From: Mactra quadrangularis
Taxonomy: Eukaryota > Mollusca > Bivalvia > Venerida > Mactridae
Direction of reading: 5' to 3'
Assembly: GCA_025267735.1 (NCBI GenBank)
Contig: CM046293.1
Location: 10,750,560-10,814,559, forward strand
Length of the DNA stretch: 64,000 bases
Under the pieces are notes generated by a model. That model was not told the origin of the DNA. It did not search any database and worked only from the letters and a program-made list of their open reading frames with translations. This document shows, in pieces, positions 26,680 through 41,600 of the stretch (positions are counted from its first letter, which is position 1; every line of letters starts with the position of its first letter). A program made the position numbers and the translations under genes.

Positions 26680-29600
26680 CTGAAAAAAAAAACAAGAGAA
26701 TTCATTAGTAAGGTTAAAAGTACAGTAATGATATTTTATAGTCTTAGTTTCATGCTTATGCATATTCACCCACTTTACAGCTACTGCCCCTAGTCACCAG
26801 GCTACTGGTACATATCTATCAATCTCACAATAAGGTCCTTAACTTCTCTTAGAGCAGCTGAAATTGGCACAACAGAGATATACCCCCTTTCAGGTACCCA
26901 TTTATGCCTGGGTGGAGTGAAGCAATTGCAGGTAAATTTCTTTCGCCGGTAATCTCTTAAAGTAAGTTGGTAGCACACATTCCCAGCAGCATACTTTCTT
27001 GAAGTTGGGTCATGAAATAATTACTACAGCCATTTTCCCTCCTACCACCGATTCTAAATCATGTAGAGCAATTATCAGACCTTGACAGAAGTATATGCTT
27101 AGTAACGGGTAAACAGCTAAATACAGAAATTTAGCCTTTCCAGTAGTGAGTAGGTGGACTGACAGCTGTGATATGACCTATACAAAGTGTTGCAAAGACA
27201 TTAAACCCAACAAAACAAGCAGAAATAAGTAGAATAATATATAACATACCTTGTCATTTCTCTCACACAGAAATTTTAATTTCTGTGCTTTTTTATGCAT
27301 AAATACACCATCTAAATGACCTGTTTCAGCTGCCCGGATTTCTATTGCTTTATTACCCCAACCCATAATTTGTCCAGTGCCAATGTAGGCTGTAAGAAAT
27401 AGTAGAAATATGTTGAAACTAGAACTGCCACCATTGGCGAAAATACCCCCGCAACAGCAACATTTCAAGATAAAAGCAAGTCAACATTGTGGAAGTCCAA
27501 AAGGGTAAATGTTGTAAGAAGCATAAAAACCATAAAAAGAATAGGATGCAAATATCAAATTGGAAATAAACAGCAAATTACAGTGTAACTCACTATAGAT
27601 TTATGAAAAAGCAAAACGAACAGAGTTGTCATATTTCAAATATAGCTATAACGAAATAAGATGTTTTCTTCTCAACATTACAGAAAAATTAGTTGGTCCA
27701 TTGAAATACATAAAAAATAATACATATAAAAATTTCATCAACAAGAATTTGTCAGCACAATTTTATCAAAATAAGGTGAGAAAAAAAAGATGTTTGCTGT
27801 ACAAGATATTAGAAAATTCAATATGGCTGCCAGTCAGCCATTTCGAATTCCACTTAAGAAAATGCCAAGCACATCAACTTAAACAATTGCTTACTTTCTC
27901 AAAGTCTGTACAAAAATTATCAAATCATTTGCTTTTTAAAAAGAAAAACTCAGAATGGCTGCCAATCAGCCATTATGTATTTGATAAAATATCAATACAT
28001 CAAAAAAAAGTTCAAAAATAAGAATTGGATAAAAATAGCAGTACATAATACACTTCAGCAATTCAAAATGGCAAACAATGTGGAATAATGCTATATTTAA
28101 TAAGGTACATGACATAAAGCCATAAACCCTGGATTCATCTTCGTCAATAATATTTGCTAATCAATGAGATAAACAGTTACTACGAGATGACTAGAATTGG
28201 CCATACTATATTAACACATTCATACCTTCTCAAAAGAAAGAAAGCACCTAAATGTATACCATGTGACGAGCATTTCAATGTCAAATACGTTCTCCTTGAC
28301 TGCCAGGATCTTAAATACATCCGTGACATACATTTTAAAGTTAACTCACTTGAAGAACTTTTTGAGTCTTTACCATCATATTTTCTAATCGCAGAGATCA
28401 AATAGTGATTTGCGATGTAGAATTGGTCATACCAGTTTAACACATTCATAACTTCTCAAAAGAGAGGAAGCACCTAAATGTAAACCGTGTGACGAGCATT
28501 CCTATGTCAAACACGTTCTCCTTGACTGTCAGGATCTTAAAGACATCCGTGACAAACATTTTAAAGTTAACTCACTTAAAGAACTTTTTGAGTCTGTACC
28601 ATCATATGCGATACTTAACTTTTTGAAGGAAATAAATGTTTATAATAAGATATAGGGCTTTACATCATTAATATCGTTTTAATAAATAGTGTCATTGATT
28701 GCTTTCGGCGCGATATGACCTTTTTGTGTTGGTGCGCCGTAAAACCAAAACAAAACCAAACCTGAAGGAAATAAATGTTTATCAAAAAATAAAGGACTTA
28801 AAATCTTCATTATCTTTTGAAGTAATAGTATCATCAAATGTTTTCAGCGTAATGTGACCTTTTTGCATTAATAAGCCGTAAAATCCAATTTATCAATCAA
28901 TATGCCAGTCTGCCATTATGATTTTGTATCCAGAGTAAATCCATGTACGAGTCAACTACATCAGAGACTTTGGAGCGAATTTGGCTAAAATTGAGTAAAA
29001 AAACACATACATGTACTATACAGTAATTTAAATAAAAATTCAAAATGGCTGCAAGTCAGCCATATTGAATATAAATTGATGAAGAATAGTCATACTGATC
29101 AACTGTATCAGTGAGACCTTGTATGCAATTTCTTTTCAAAATATGTATGGTAATAAGTCAATAAAAGACTGCATTAATTTTGAAAAAAAAATGACAGCCA
29201 GTCCGCCATTTTGAATTGGAATTGAGTTAAAGTGTATGTACACATCAACTGTGAACGCCTGTGCAAAATTCTATCTAAATTAGGAAAAAATTGGTTGAGA
29301 AATAAGCATACAGTAATTAAACTAAATTAAAAAGAATTCAAGATGGCCGCAAGTCGGCCATTTTGAATTGTAATTGATATAACATGCATATAAACATCAA
29401 CTGTAAACGCCTGTGCAAATTCTATAAAATAAGATAAGAAAAAAATCTATTGAGAAAAAAAGCAAACTATACAGTTATCTAATTAGATTTAAAATATGTA
29501 ACACAATTAAATATTTTAAACAAGTGAGATATGTTTCCATAGTTACATGAGCTTTGTATACACCATTAAATCATGGTATATAACAGCTTCTATTCAAATA

Positions 29601-32600
29601 CATTAAGATATAAGCATACTACAAATGTTTCAATTTTTTGGGACAGACCACATATCCAACCAACCAACCAACCAACCAACAAACCAACCAACCAACCAAC
29701 CAACCACCAGGGTGATTCCAGTATACCCCCGAAAACTTCGTTTGCGGGGGTATAATTAGTCATTTGAACAAGATTTACTAGACTTATCATTGATACACCC
29801 CAAATAGTAGAAAAACATTTAATGACAGTAGAAACAGTAGAAAAACATTTAATGACAGAGGGTTTCAGACAGCAGGTCCACAGCTTTGGAATGATCTACC
29901 TCTCGGGTTGAGACAATGTAATTCTATCGATGTTTTCAATGTTTTCAAAAAAAGACTAAAAACCCATTTATTTCAAAGATATTTTCAATAGTCAATCATG
30001 TATACATTGTAACTATGTTTAATATGTGTTGTAATTGTAAAACGCCATTGAATATGTTTCTTTAACGTAGAAATAGGCGTTTAAGAAAATAAAACAAGTT
30101 TCAAGTTACAAATGGATCTTTGTCAAAATGTTTGATTCAAATCAATACAATAGGCACCAAGAAAATGAGCAGACTAGATTTTTAATCAAATGGTCATAAC
30201 TCTGCAAAAAAATCAATGGATCCTCACACCAAAATGGGTATGTACATGCCTGTTTGACATCTGGTCTATGTGTTAAGTTTGAATCAAATCTGTACAATAA
30301 GTGCTGGGAAATTGAGTGGACAAGTAAAAGCTTCAGACCAAACGACTGACAGGCTGACTCCTATATATTCCCGAGCTGGGTTTTAGGGGGTATAATGATA
30401 GTAACAGAGTATTCAGAAAACATGGCACTTTTCTTTATAAAAAAAAAATGAATACATTTTAGCAAAGCTTTTAACAAACAAAAACAAACAAAAGTCTGAA
30501 TATATTGAATTGACTCAAATAAAATATTAATTTCAATTGAAAGAATTACTTGTAAACTTGAGTGAACTAGAGTTCTTATGCATAGGTTTTAATAAAAATT
30601 CTAAACTTCTAGACGAGGCCTGAAAACTCGTGCATGATAAAGAAAGATAACTACTAGTAGATTAAACTTACCAACTGAAGTAGGTAATTCACCCCATTGT
30701 AATACAACATTCTTGGTAACTTTACCATTAGAATCTACGTATACACCTTCATCTAAAATATACAACAACACCATCTCTTACATGAGTCACAATAACCAAA
30801 CGTAACCGGTCCATTCAGTGTTCACTGGCTAGTGATTCCAGCTTAATCTCGGAACAAATAACGTGATTTGCCGGGGCCCTTTTGGGAATTGGCTCAAGTC
30901 GCCCTGGCAAATCAAGTGGGCCCATAGTTTAGTCTAAAAGTACTGAACTGGAACTCTTTGCATACATGAAACTTTATGTAGATCTAAATTTAGACCTAAA
31001 ATCAACACTCGCTTCATAAATAGTGTAAATGATTAAAAACAATGATATAAGTGAGGAGTATAAACAAACTTGTAACAATTTCAAAATTTGAGTGCAAGTT
31101 TAATACTGATCGGCAATAGGGTTTGATACAGTGAACAAGTAAAGAAGAGGGTCAAAATGCTCCATATATACAGTATAACCTCTGCTAACGGCACCTCCGA
31201 CTAGCGGCAACCTCCGACGAGCAGTAATTAGAATTCCCCCCGTCGATTTTACTCTATAATTTACCTCTAATGAACGACACCTCTGCAGAGCGGTAAATGG
31301 CCGTTCAAATAAATTCCCAAAGTTAATCTTTACCTCTATACAGCGACACTAAGTCTAGCAAGGTTTACATCAAAAATCGATAATTATCTATAACCGGATG
31401 ATTTAAACAATAAGCGAAACCCCTAATCGTTTAACACTACCCTCAAGTGTCATGTTGCTAAATCATTTGACTAACAGGGGTTAATAAACAAGTGACATAT
31501 GGTTTCCATGACACCAACGAACAGACCTTAGATGAGGAGCGCTTTGTTTGGTAGGCTGACGTCATCAAGTATCAGATGCACATACGTCTAGCTAGTTGAC
31601 GATAATAAATGTAACTGATTTGTTATTGTTCTTTTTATTAAAAGCTTCGATGAAATGAATTCTGTTTTAAGATTTTTTGATGTATAAGACAATATCAGAT
31701 ATTTACTCCCGAAAAGACGACGATAATTCATGCTAGTATTCGCGAGACAAGTTAAAAGACATTTGACAGTAATAGAATCGATTTCTCTAGTGTATTGCTT
31801 TCTTTATCATAAAACTAACCTTCATGCTAGGAATTGTCAACCGTTGTAATTATTTATTTAAAAAACTTTGTAATCTTATTAAAACTGTTTTTACTTTTGT
31901 CGATAAGTGCTGTATTTACATTTCGGAACGGATAAAGGCCAGTTTTCCGGACCGAAAACGCCCGTTTTCGTGATCGGAAGAAAAAGTCTACCTCTGCATA
32001 GCGACACCTCTGCAGAGCGGCAGTTTTTTCAAACTCCGCCGAAAGTCGCTCTGCAGAGGTTACACTGTACTAGATTATCCCCATACTTATATACCAATAT
32101 CTAATTTATTGATAGTGAGTACAAAAGTACTCTAGGGTGAGAGAGAATTTAAATCAGCAGGATGAATGTATGCACCACTGACAGTTTTACCAATGAATTA
32201 CTTTCACTGTAAAGTATAATGAAAACTGACAAAACTAAGAAATTGAAATGTTATAAAAGTATAATAATATACTACTTACTGTCATAACAAAGTAGAAGTT
32301 GCATCCCATTAGTATTTGGAAGTATCACAATTGTATGGGGACATAATGGACCTTGAGCCTGAAAAAAGCATTTATACATGTACTTTATATGTTTTCCAAT
32401 TGTGAAATATCAGTATTATTTTCCATTTTTCTTTAAATACATCATATAAGATAAGCCCAAAGTCTCAAAAATCATGCTTTTCAGGACCAAACCCTGTCTT
32501 TGAATTAAGCCAGTGGAGAGTCAACAGAAATCTCCGATGGTCCAGTGACTTTTAGTGGTCCAACAGTTGACCAACTTTTTACAGCTACCATTTTCCATAT

Positions 32601-35600
32601 TCAATAAAAATTGTTATGTGTCCCTATATTGATTATTTAATTTTTGGATATACAATGCTAAATCATTGGAATGAAATTCACATTTCAACATATCGCTTAG
32701 AATTTAAAAAAAAACAACTTTCATTCAGTCCAGTGATAAATTCCATTTTGCTTGACCAGATGCCAAGAGCTGAGGAAAGTTAGTTGAGTAGACCAAAACC
32801 TAACAAGAAATGTAATATGGAAACCACATTAAAAGCCGGATTTAAAAATTTAAATAAAAAACTACAAAGGAAAATAATCCATAATAAAGCCAGGTAGAGT
32901 TGTGGTTACTGTCTAATTCTGTTCATCACACGGTATGTTATCACTGTATAAGGTTCATAAAGATCTGGCAATAAATGGCAGAGATATATGCTAAATTGAA
33001 AACTTTAACACAATTGTTAACGACACCAGTCGCCCGTCTGCCCGTGTTTTGCCAAACTATTAGCCGAATTTTTTCGTTGAAAAATCCGGCTAAAAATCTT
33101 TTAGGCATGAAGAAAATCATACATGAAATAGATATAAGTACCCGGTATACTTACATGCTGGGGAATGTAAAGGTCATATTTATTAGCCGTGTCAACATCT
33201 ACAGCATGGAATCCAGATTTTGACCCATATAAAACCTTTAACCTTTGACCTTCCTCCACGGTAAGGTCAACTGTCAATGGTTTATGTACTAGCTCACCAA
33301 ATGACTGAAATTATAAAAACAATTACATGTCACAAAATTTATATAATTTTACCATAATCATGTCAAATGTTTAATACTTCATTGCTATCACATTTAATGC
33401 ACTATTATAACAAGAATTGTAATATGGAAACCACATTAAAGCCAGATTTAAAAACTTTAACACAAAAACTACAAAGGGAAATAATCCATAAAAAGGTAGG
33501 TAGAGTTGTGGTTACTTTCTAATTCTGTTCATCACACGGTAAGTTATCATTGTATGAAGTTTCATAAAGATCTCAGTTTAGATCTGGCAATAAATGGCAG
33601 AAATATATGGTAAAGAAAACTTTAACGCAATTGTTAAAGACACCGGATGCCAGCCCGTCTGAAAGAAAACCCGACCTCCCAAGTTGTGCCAAACTATTAG
33701 CAGAATTTTTTTGTAGGAAAATCTAGCTAAAATGTGAAAAGTCATGGGGGGGGGTTTCATTCAGAAAAATATACTTATCCAGTAAAAACACAAATCTTAT
33801 GTTCTGTTGCAGCCATTTAGAAAAGGGGGAGAAGATCCAGAAACATAAAACTGTCAAGTTGACCAGCAAAGGGTTAAAAGCGTCCACCTTTCAGACAGAA
33901 ATATCACAGGTTCTAGCTCTGCATTGGGTAGAGTACTTTTCTTTCACCTATTACCCAATATCACAAGATCATTTTTGATGTCAGTCAAAAGCTATAAATA
34001 GCTTATGTTTGTAATGTTGATTTATTTTACCGACAATAAAGAAATATTTGACTTGACTACATAAGACCTGATATGTTTGAAAATAAAGGGATCAATCAAG
34101 TGGTGCATTCATTGTTTGATTCAGTATAGATTAACTTCCTTCAGAAATAAATAAACAATATGCGAGTATAAACGTTTACTTACCTTGAAAGCCATAAACT
34201 TGTGGTAAGGTTTTGGAGCCCAAGCATATATTTCAATACTATCTTTCAAGGCTATTACTAAAAACTTGATCTTTTCATATTTTACTGAAAACAAAATAAA
34301 TAGTAGACAAGTTAATTATTTTAAGTCTTGAAAATCAAAATATTTATAAAATATATAAAAAATTTATATTTAAACTAATTATAACATAGATTAGTTTCCA
34401 GTTTTTTTAATTGGGTTTAACGCCATGTCAACACAATTTAGGTCATTTTACAGTGCCCAACACACCTAACCTAGCTTTCTAACCCTTGTCAATAGCCAGT
34501 ACCCACCTACCCTTCCACAAGGCTGGAAACTTCTCCATATATCTTATTAATGGAGGAAAATTGACATTATTGTTAAATTTTAATGGAAGGGTATAACCTT
34601 CAAAAATCAAACAAAGGTAAAGAAAGATAACTCTAATTCTACAACTAAAATAAATAAGGGAAGTAACTCTATCTTGTTATATACAATACTTACCTATTTT
34701 AAAATGAACACATCCTTCTAACTCACCAACATTAACCCAACCATTCCTTTTATCATTCTACAAATAAAAGTTAAAAGTTTAGCTTTACATTAAAGTCTGC
34801 TTTAAAAACCATGTTTAGCTGACTAAACAATATTGTATAACAACCCCAGATAATTGAAATCAGCTTCAAGCAGGGGATCTCTCACGGTACCCGTTTACAC
34901 CTGGGTAGAGTAGAACGACTGTAGGTAATTTCTTGCTCAAGGATCAAAGCAATGCCCACAGTGCCAGTGGGATTAGAACCTGGGACCTCTTGATTTATAA
35001 GCAAGCACCTATTACTGTATCACACTTCCTGTTTTATATGATAGTAAACAGATTTTATGAAAACATGAGGAAATCTTAACTAAGGCTTATGAAGGAGGGG
35101 AAGGGGGGCACATTATGACCCCATGGCAGATATAAAGTCTATAGTAGACTATAAAACAAATTATGCCACAGATAGAATCATTTATTGTAAATACTAGGGA
35201 TGAGATGATATGGTCATCACACGATACGATACGTATTGATATGAAAGGAGATGATATGATTATTTACAATACAATATTGTATTTATTGTAATGAAACGAA
35301 CATTCACATTCTATTATTTATGATCTCAGGTTATCCATGGGTTGAGTTGTCTCTATCTGTGGATTGAGTTGTGCAAACTTCGGGTTGAGTTGTCCACGGG
35401 TTTAGTTGTGCCGACCCCGTTTTCAAACAGCCACAGATATTAAATTTCTTGAACAAATACATCAATACTGAAATACAGTGACTTCCCCTGATTACTAATG
35501 TCAGAGTTGTATCACGATACATCATGCTGGGTCATGATACATATTATCATGGACCGAAGTAACGATATTGTATCAATATATAGGACTATCATCTCATCCC

Positions 35601-38600
35601 TAGTAAATATCTGTGTGGACCATATTGAAAATTGGTTAACACCAAATATGTTATCCACAATAAATAAAGTTGTTCTTATTATTATTAATTAATTTTTTAT
35701 CATAATAATAAAATAGTGCCAACTTACTGCCTCAGATTTAAATATTTTAGATTTTAACCATGAGAGATAATATACTCTGATTTTATTCTTCTTTCCTGAT
35801 ATTGTAACAAGTATATTTTGATTCTCTAATACTTCCATTTGTTGAAATCTTCTTCTACTGATCAGTGAATACACTAGAAAATATACCAGAAATATGAAAA
35901 ATGTATATTAATCCAATATAACCATGTAATTCTAACATGAGCAAATAATCAATATATTTTCATTATCAAATGACATCATCTTGGGAAAAAATGATGTCAT
36001 GTTATAATCTGCGTAAAATACCTCTAACAAAATACAGAACTAAGAATGAAAGAAACAGAATTTTGATAAACTTTAATGAAAGATCTTTCTTCATACATTG
36101 GTATGCCCACTATTATACTTGTATCAACTTTCACAGGCAGTCAAGTACTTCTAAATAAGGGCTAAGACAAGAAGCAGAATTATCGGAATTCAACATTTTG
36201 TTAAAATTTTTGGTAGTTAATAAAGTATAACAGCAGTAACCAACCTTTTCCTTCTCCACTTCTATCCAGTAACATTAGACCACTGTCAGTACCAATTAAT
36301 AAATTAACACCTGAAAATATACAAGTACAATTAAAGTTTTAAATGTTTTACCTGTCTGTGCACCTTTTCATCAAGATTCTTATGAAAGTCAAATTCATAA
36401 ATTTTGCAGGTCAAAGTCAATAGGACAGTAAACATAAGTATGATATGATATTTAAAATGCATGCAATATTCTATATAATTCAATAATATTTGAAATTGAT
36501 AGGCAAAAAATGACTTTATTATTAATGCTTCTTGCCTTTGACCTACGATGATTTTTATAGTAAGATTTTTTGTTAGCTGCATTGTTCCTTGGGGTTGAAG
36601 TTTCTATTTCATGGCACATACATTTGTTGACTTGTGTCATAAAATATTTTTTAAGGCCATTCTTCCGCCTACCTCTGTTTCAAGTATGGCAATCATCAAC
36701 CAATGGCTAGGGTGTATGCTATGTACTAGATTAAAACTTAGGTTTAGAGATCTTGGCCTACTCAGGAAGTAGATGTCAGTTTTTCAACAATTTTCATACA
36801 TATTGTGTTGGTCAGTTGCGTCATCAGGTCAGACCAGGCCACCAAATTAGTCAGTTAGACAAAACCACCCACATAATCTACAAGCTGTCCCTGGAGAGAC
36901 TATAAACTATAGATCAAAGAATTTAAACAGTGCCTACTTCATCATTTGCAGACAATTGTCATACTTAAGACTGTAGTAGAACTGAGAATGGCAAAAAATA
37001 GAATTTAAAGACAAACTCTAAAATAAAAGTTATATAATCCCTGTAAAGGAAGCAAACCCTTTATCTTCTGGATTAACAGTCCAATGTGTAACAGACAGAA
37101 CTAGGGGCGGGGGGGGGCATAACAAATAGATATTGTCTAGTTGAATCATTGTAAATGCATCATAGAGGATAACAAATATGTCTATACAATGTATATAAAA
37201 ATTTCCTCTGATGAAATTCTATTATATCCCAAGGCGTGAAATCTATTGATTGAGTCTATTTTATCATTTTAGCAGACCATAGAAACTTGGCAATATTTCC
37301 ATAGGTTATATTGTAACTATACCCTATCATAGTATGTCCCTATAGATAGCATGCTAACTTTCATTTTAACTGTTTCTATAATAAAATATAATGTCAGTGG
37401 TAACTTAAAAAATCTTAGCTTAAGATTTTCTTCCCAGCATGTTGAGGTCATTGCCAATATTTTACTTCTGAAGTCCAATCTTTTTCTTTTTATTTTAGAA
37501 TTTGAGATGTAAATAATATATTGGGCTAGGTATATCGGGCAAAAGCTTCAGGCACTGACTAGGTTATTAACTGCAGCCATCAGGGAAACAAATGTAATGT
37601 GGAAACCACACTTAAGCCAGGTTTAAAGACTGTAACGCAAAAATTACATAGGGAAATAATCCATAATAAATGCCAGCTAGAGTTGTGGTTACTTTCTAAT
37701 TCTGTTCATGGCATGGTAGTTATCATTGTATGAAGTTTCATAAGATCTGACAATAAATGGCAGAAATATGTGGTAAAAAAAAAAAACTTAAACGAAAGTG
37801 TTAAATACACCAGACGCCCAACCGCCCACCCGCCTGCCGGGATTTCGCCACACTTTAGCAGAATTTTTTCTTTGAAAAATCCATCTAAAAATAGAGTACA
37901 GCAAACAGAATGACCTCCCCTCCCCGGCCAGATCAAAAATAATGTTTACCCCATAATGAAGCACACAAAATGTCAGAGTTAAATCTCTTCTTGTATTTTC
38001 TTATTTCTGGAGTATCTGACGTCGACTCTTGTGTCTGAGCTGGTGTTACGTTAACGTTGATTTGAGATCCTCTTCTTGATTGGCTAGACTGGGAACCAAC
38101 TGTGGAACCACTACTGGCACCAAAACCAAACGCTGAGAATGATCTTTGATGTCTCATAGAAGGTGTCTTACTAACTGCCTGTCTATACTGAAAAAGATAA
38201 AATATTAACATATAAGGTTAAATATGCAACATTTTTATACAATAAATAAATTACACACAAGAAAATTTTCTGTAACATTTCACAGGCTTAGCAGAAAACG
38301 GTCGTAACTCAATATAAGAAAAAATGAGTTATGACTGTTTTGCACTAAACTCGCAATTTATACATAGAAAAACTGCTACATACAGATTATCATTAAACTT
38401 TGACTATGGTCAAACAATTACTATGTATAACGGTTACAAATGAATAAAGAATTATGCAGAAAGTAAAAAACTATGCAATCCAATAGGGTGAGAAAATCTG
38501 ATTGTATTAAGTGGCATTGTTGCCTTGACAGCTAAAGAACAGATAAATGGAGTTGTAATGCTACATTCATCATCAATCAAGATCTAACAGTATAATAAAA

Positions 38601-41600
38601 TAATTGAAATGAATTGTAAATGAAAAAATCTGATCTACAACCAAGATATAAAACTGGGAGTTCGAACATAGTTTGAAAAATCACAAAGACTAATGGCCAG
38701 TTTTCTGAGGAGAGCACTAATTAGCAGAAAGTCTTCTGGTACCTTTCTTTCACTAAAAGGTAATAAGTATATGATATCTATTCGAGGGTACCAGAGGTTG
38801 AAGTGCTAGCTAGCAATATCCTTAGAAAGCTAGCCACATTTTAAATTCAATGGTATCAAATATTTAGTTAAGTCAATTGAATATAAAGATATTTTAAATA
38901 GGACAACAGCAAAATGATCAGATCTGAGTACAGAGTAAGGGGAATAAAAACATTCTGAATAAAGAACAACAAAGAGAAGATATATGAAAATATAGATCAA
39001 CCAACAAGTATAAAACATTGGTTATTTTTAAGCATTTTAGTTCTCTTGATTATTTAGGGGTAGCTTCTAGCCCTTTATATAAATAAATACATACACATTA
39101 AATAATAGTCATAACTTGTCACCTCCACATTATTCTATAGAATTATTGTGTAGTTAGGAGCAAGGAGTAACAAGTTATTGATCAAGGCCAAAACACTTAA
39201 CTTTTCTTGGAAGAAGGTAAAAAAGGCAGATTCCAAAATGAAACTAACCCCTTTTCTTCCCCAATTTGGTTTTGATATTCCCCTACCTATAAAAAATCAC
39301 AAAACTTTACCAAAGGCTTGGAAGGCAAGGGACAAAAAGTTGATTTTCAACTTAAAAACAGCCAATGTAGTCTCTTTTACCAAATAATTTACTGGCTTAT
39401 CTCAATGATTTAGTAACACCAATAATTAAAAAATAATATTATTCCTTTTTTTTCATGGTCCATTATCTAGAAATATGTGAAAACCATGCTCATTTTCCCC
39501 TAGAAAAAGGCTGAGGCTACTTCCCCACAAAAAGGTGTTTTGACCCGGTTGATGCAATTCAAGTAAACATTTTAACTAAGCATATAAGACCATATATTTT
39601 CACCATAAAGCATATAACACATATATGATAAGCCCAGCATTGATATAAGTATACAGTTTACAAGTTTAATATAATATCATAAATACAGAATAGTAAACTA
39701 TAATCTCTTCTATATGTAATATACATATCTATTGGTCAGTCAAAACTAGTCTTCATCCTTCTAACATATCGTGGGTTTAGCGCAAAACAGTTGTAACTCA
39801 ATATAAGAAAAGAGTACATTACAATCATTTTGTGCTAAACCCGTGATATAGTAGGAATAGATTTGTACTGACTCGTTAATACAGCCGTCAATTAAAAATG
39901 ATAAATAAGGTAAGGAATAGTAAATATCAAATTGGAAACCACACTACCCTATCATGATGTGCATGGGTCTGAATCATAGAAATATCTACAACTATTTCAC
40001 ATGGAAATAAATTAAACTTTAAATAAACCTGCAATCAATTACACACAACATGTAAGGGGTATACTGTAAGCTATAAGCTAAATAAAACAAAAATCTTAAG
40101 TTAGCTTCTCGATGACTTCTTTTTCAATAGATATTTAAGGCATTCAATCCTAGCATTAAACCTGTATTACTAGTTTAAGGGATAGACCTAAGATCAGACC
40201 CTTTTATATCATTTTGACATTTTTGCTTTTGTAACATGTTTTATGATAAGTGTACTTGGAAAGTCATCATGTCTGATTGTTGCACATATTGTCTAAAATA
40301 TGTAGAAAAACTTCTGTCAAGGGAGATAATTGTCCAAAGAAAGTAGAAATACTTCTGTCAAGGGAGGTAATGTCTTAAATATGCAGAAAAACTTAGTCAA
40401 GGGAGGTAATTGTCTAAGGTATGTAGATCAAGGGAGGTAATTGTCTTTCAGAAAAACTTTAGTCAAGGGAAGAAATAGTCTTAAATATGCAGAAAAACTT
40501 TAGTCAAGGGAAGAAATAGTCTTAAATATGCAGAAAAACTTTTGTCAAGGGAGGCAATTGTCTAAAGTATGGAGATCAAAGGAGATAATTGTCCAAAAGA
40601 ATGTAGAAATACTTCAATCAAGGGAGGTAATTGTCCAAAAATGTAGAAATACTTCAATCAAGAGAGGTAATTGTTTTCTAGTAAGTATATATACTTCTGT
40701 CAAGGGAGATCATTGTCTTTAATGACTGGAAATATTTGAATCAAAGGGAGATAGCTACATTTGAAACTTCTATCAATGCAAAAAATTAAAATACTTGAAT
40801 ATTTAGTGTAGATTTGTATACAGGTAAAGGCCAAAAGAATTCAACTTGCATTTATAATGATAAAATATTATGACTTCATCTCAAATTGCATTGTTTTCAT
40901 GCATAAAACTATAGGAACACAGCAAGTTTATTTATACAATAATATATATTGAAAACATAACATTACGATGTTCCTGTCTTTTCATACAGAAATATTGAAA
41001 CAAGTTGTTAACAATTTCATTCACAAAACATTGCAGCAATCATATACATTGGCTTTACAAAAAAACAATCATTCTCAAATTTGATTTATTATTAATACAA
41101 ACTTGCCTTACAAAAAAACCAGAACAAGTCATATCATTCAATTATTTCTAAAAAACAACAATCATTCAACTTGAAACAAAAACTATTTTCTATCTCCGCT
41201 ACAACATAACGTCATGAACTATACCAGCCATTAACAAAGAAAAGTACTAAAGTTAATGAATATAAAATAATAATTTTTTAAAAAAGCAATAATATATAGT
41301 TGAAAATAATGAGATTAAAATTTAGTAAAAATTGAACAACTTCAAAAAGCAATGATTTCAAAACAATGATTTTAAAAGCAATATGTTTTGTTACACAAAC
41401 CAATCTTCCTCCATCAAGGGAACTTTTTCTGCCAGTTTTTCCATCACATCCCATTACAGTAAACATACAGAATTCACAGACTTTAAACTATTCCCCAGGT
41501 AATGGCAGCAATAAAAGTGTTAAACAATATTGAATTCAATCAATATCAAAGTATATTATATTATGTATGTTTTATATATACACAGACAATAGTCAGCATT

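Noticed and set aside
27626..28021. 131-codon plus-strand ORF
   Set aside because: It runs through AT-rich sequence and two ATGGCTG palindromes, has no recognisable domain, and is probably open by chance.
29573..29790. Small ORFs over the (CCAA)n stretch on both strands
   Set aside because: Simple-repeat translation only.
41278..41466. Minus-strand segment reading [17 protein letters not shown] with a GTTGGT donor
   Set aside because: Looked like a possible extra kinase linker exon, but no acceptor was found in a usable phase and the flanking kinase exons already join in phase 0.
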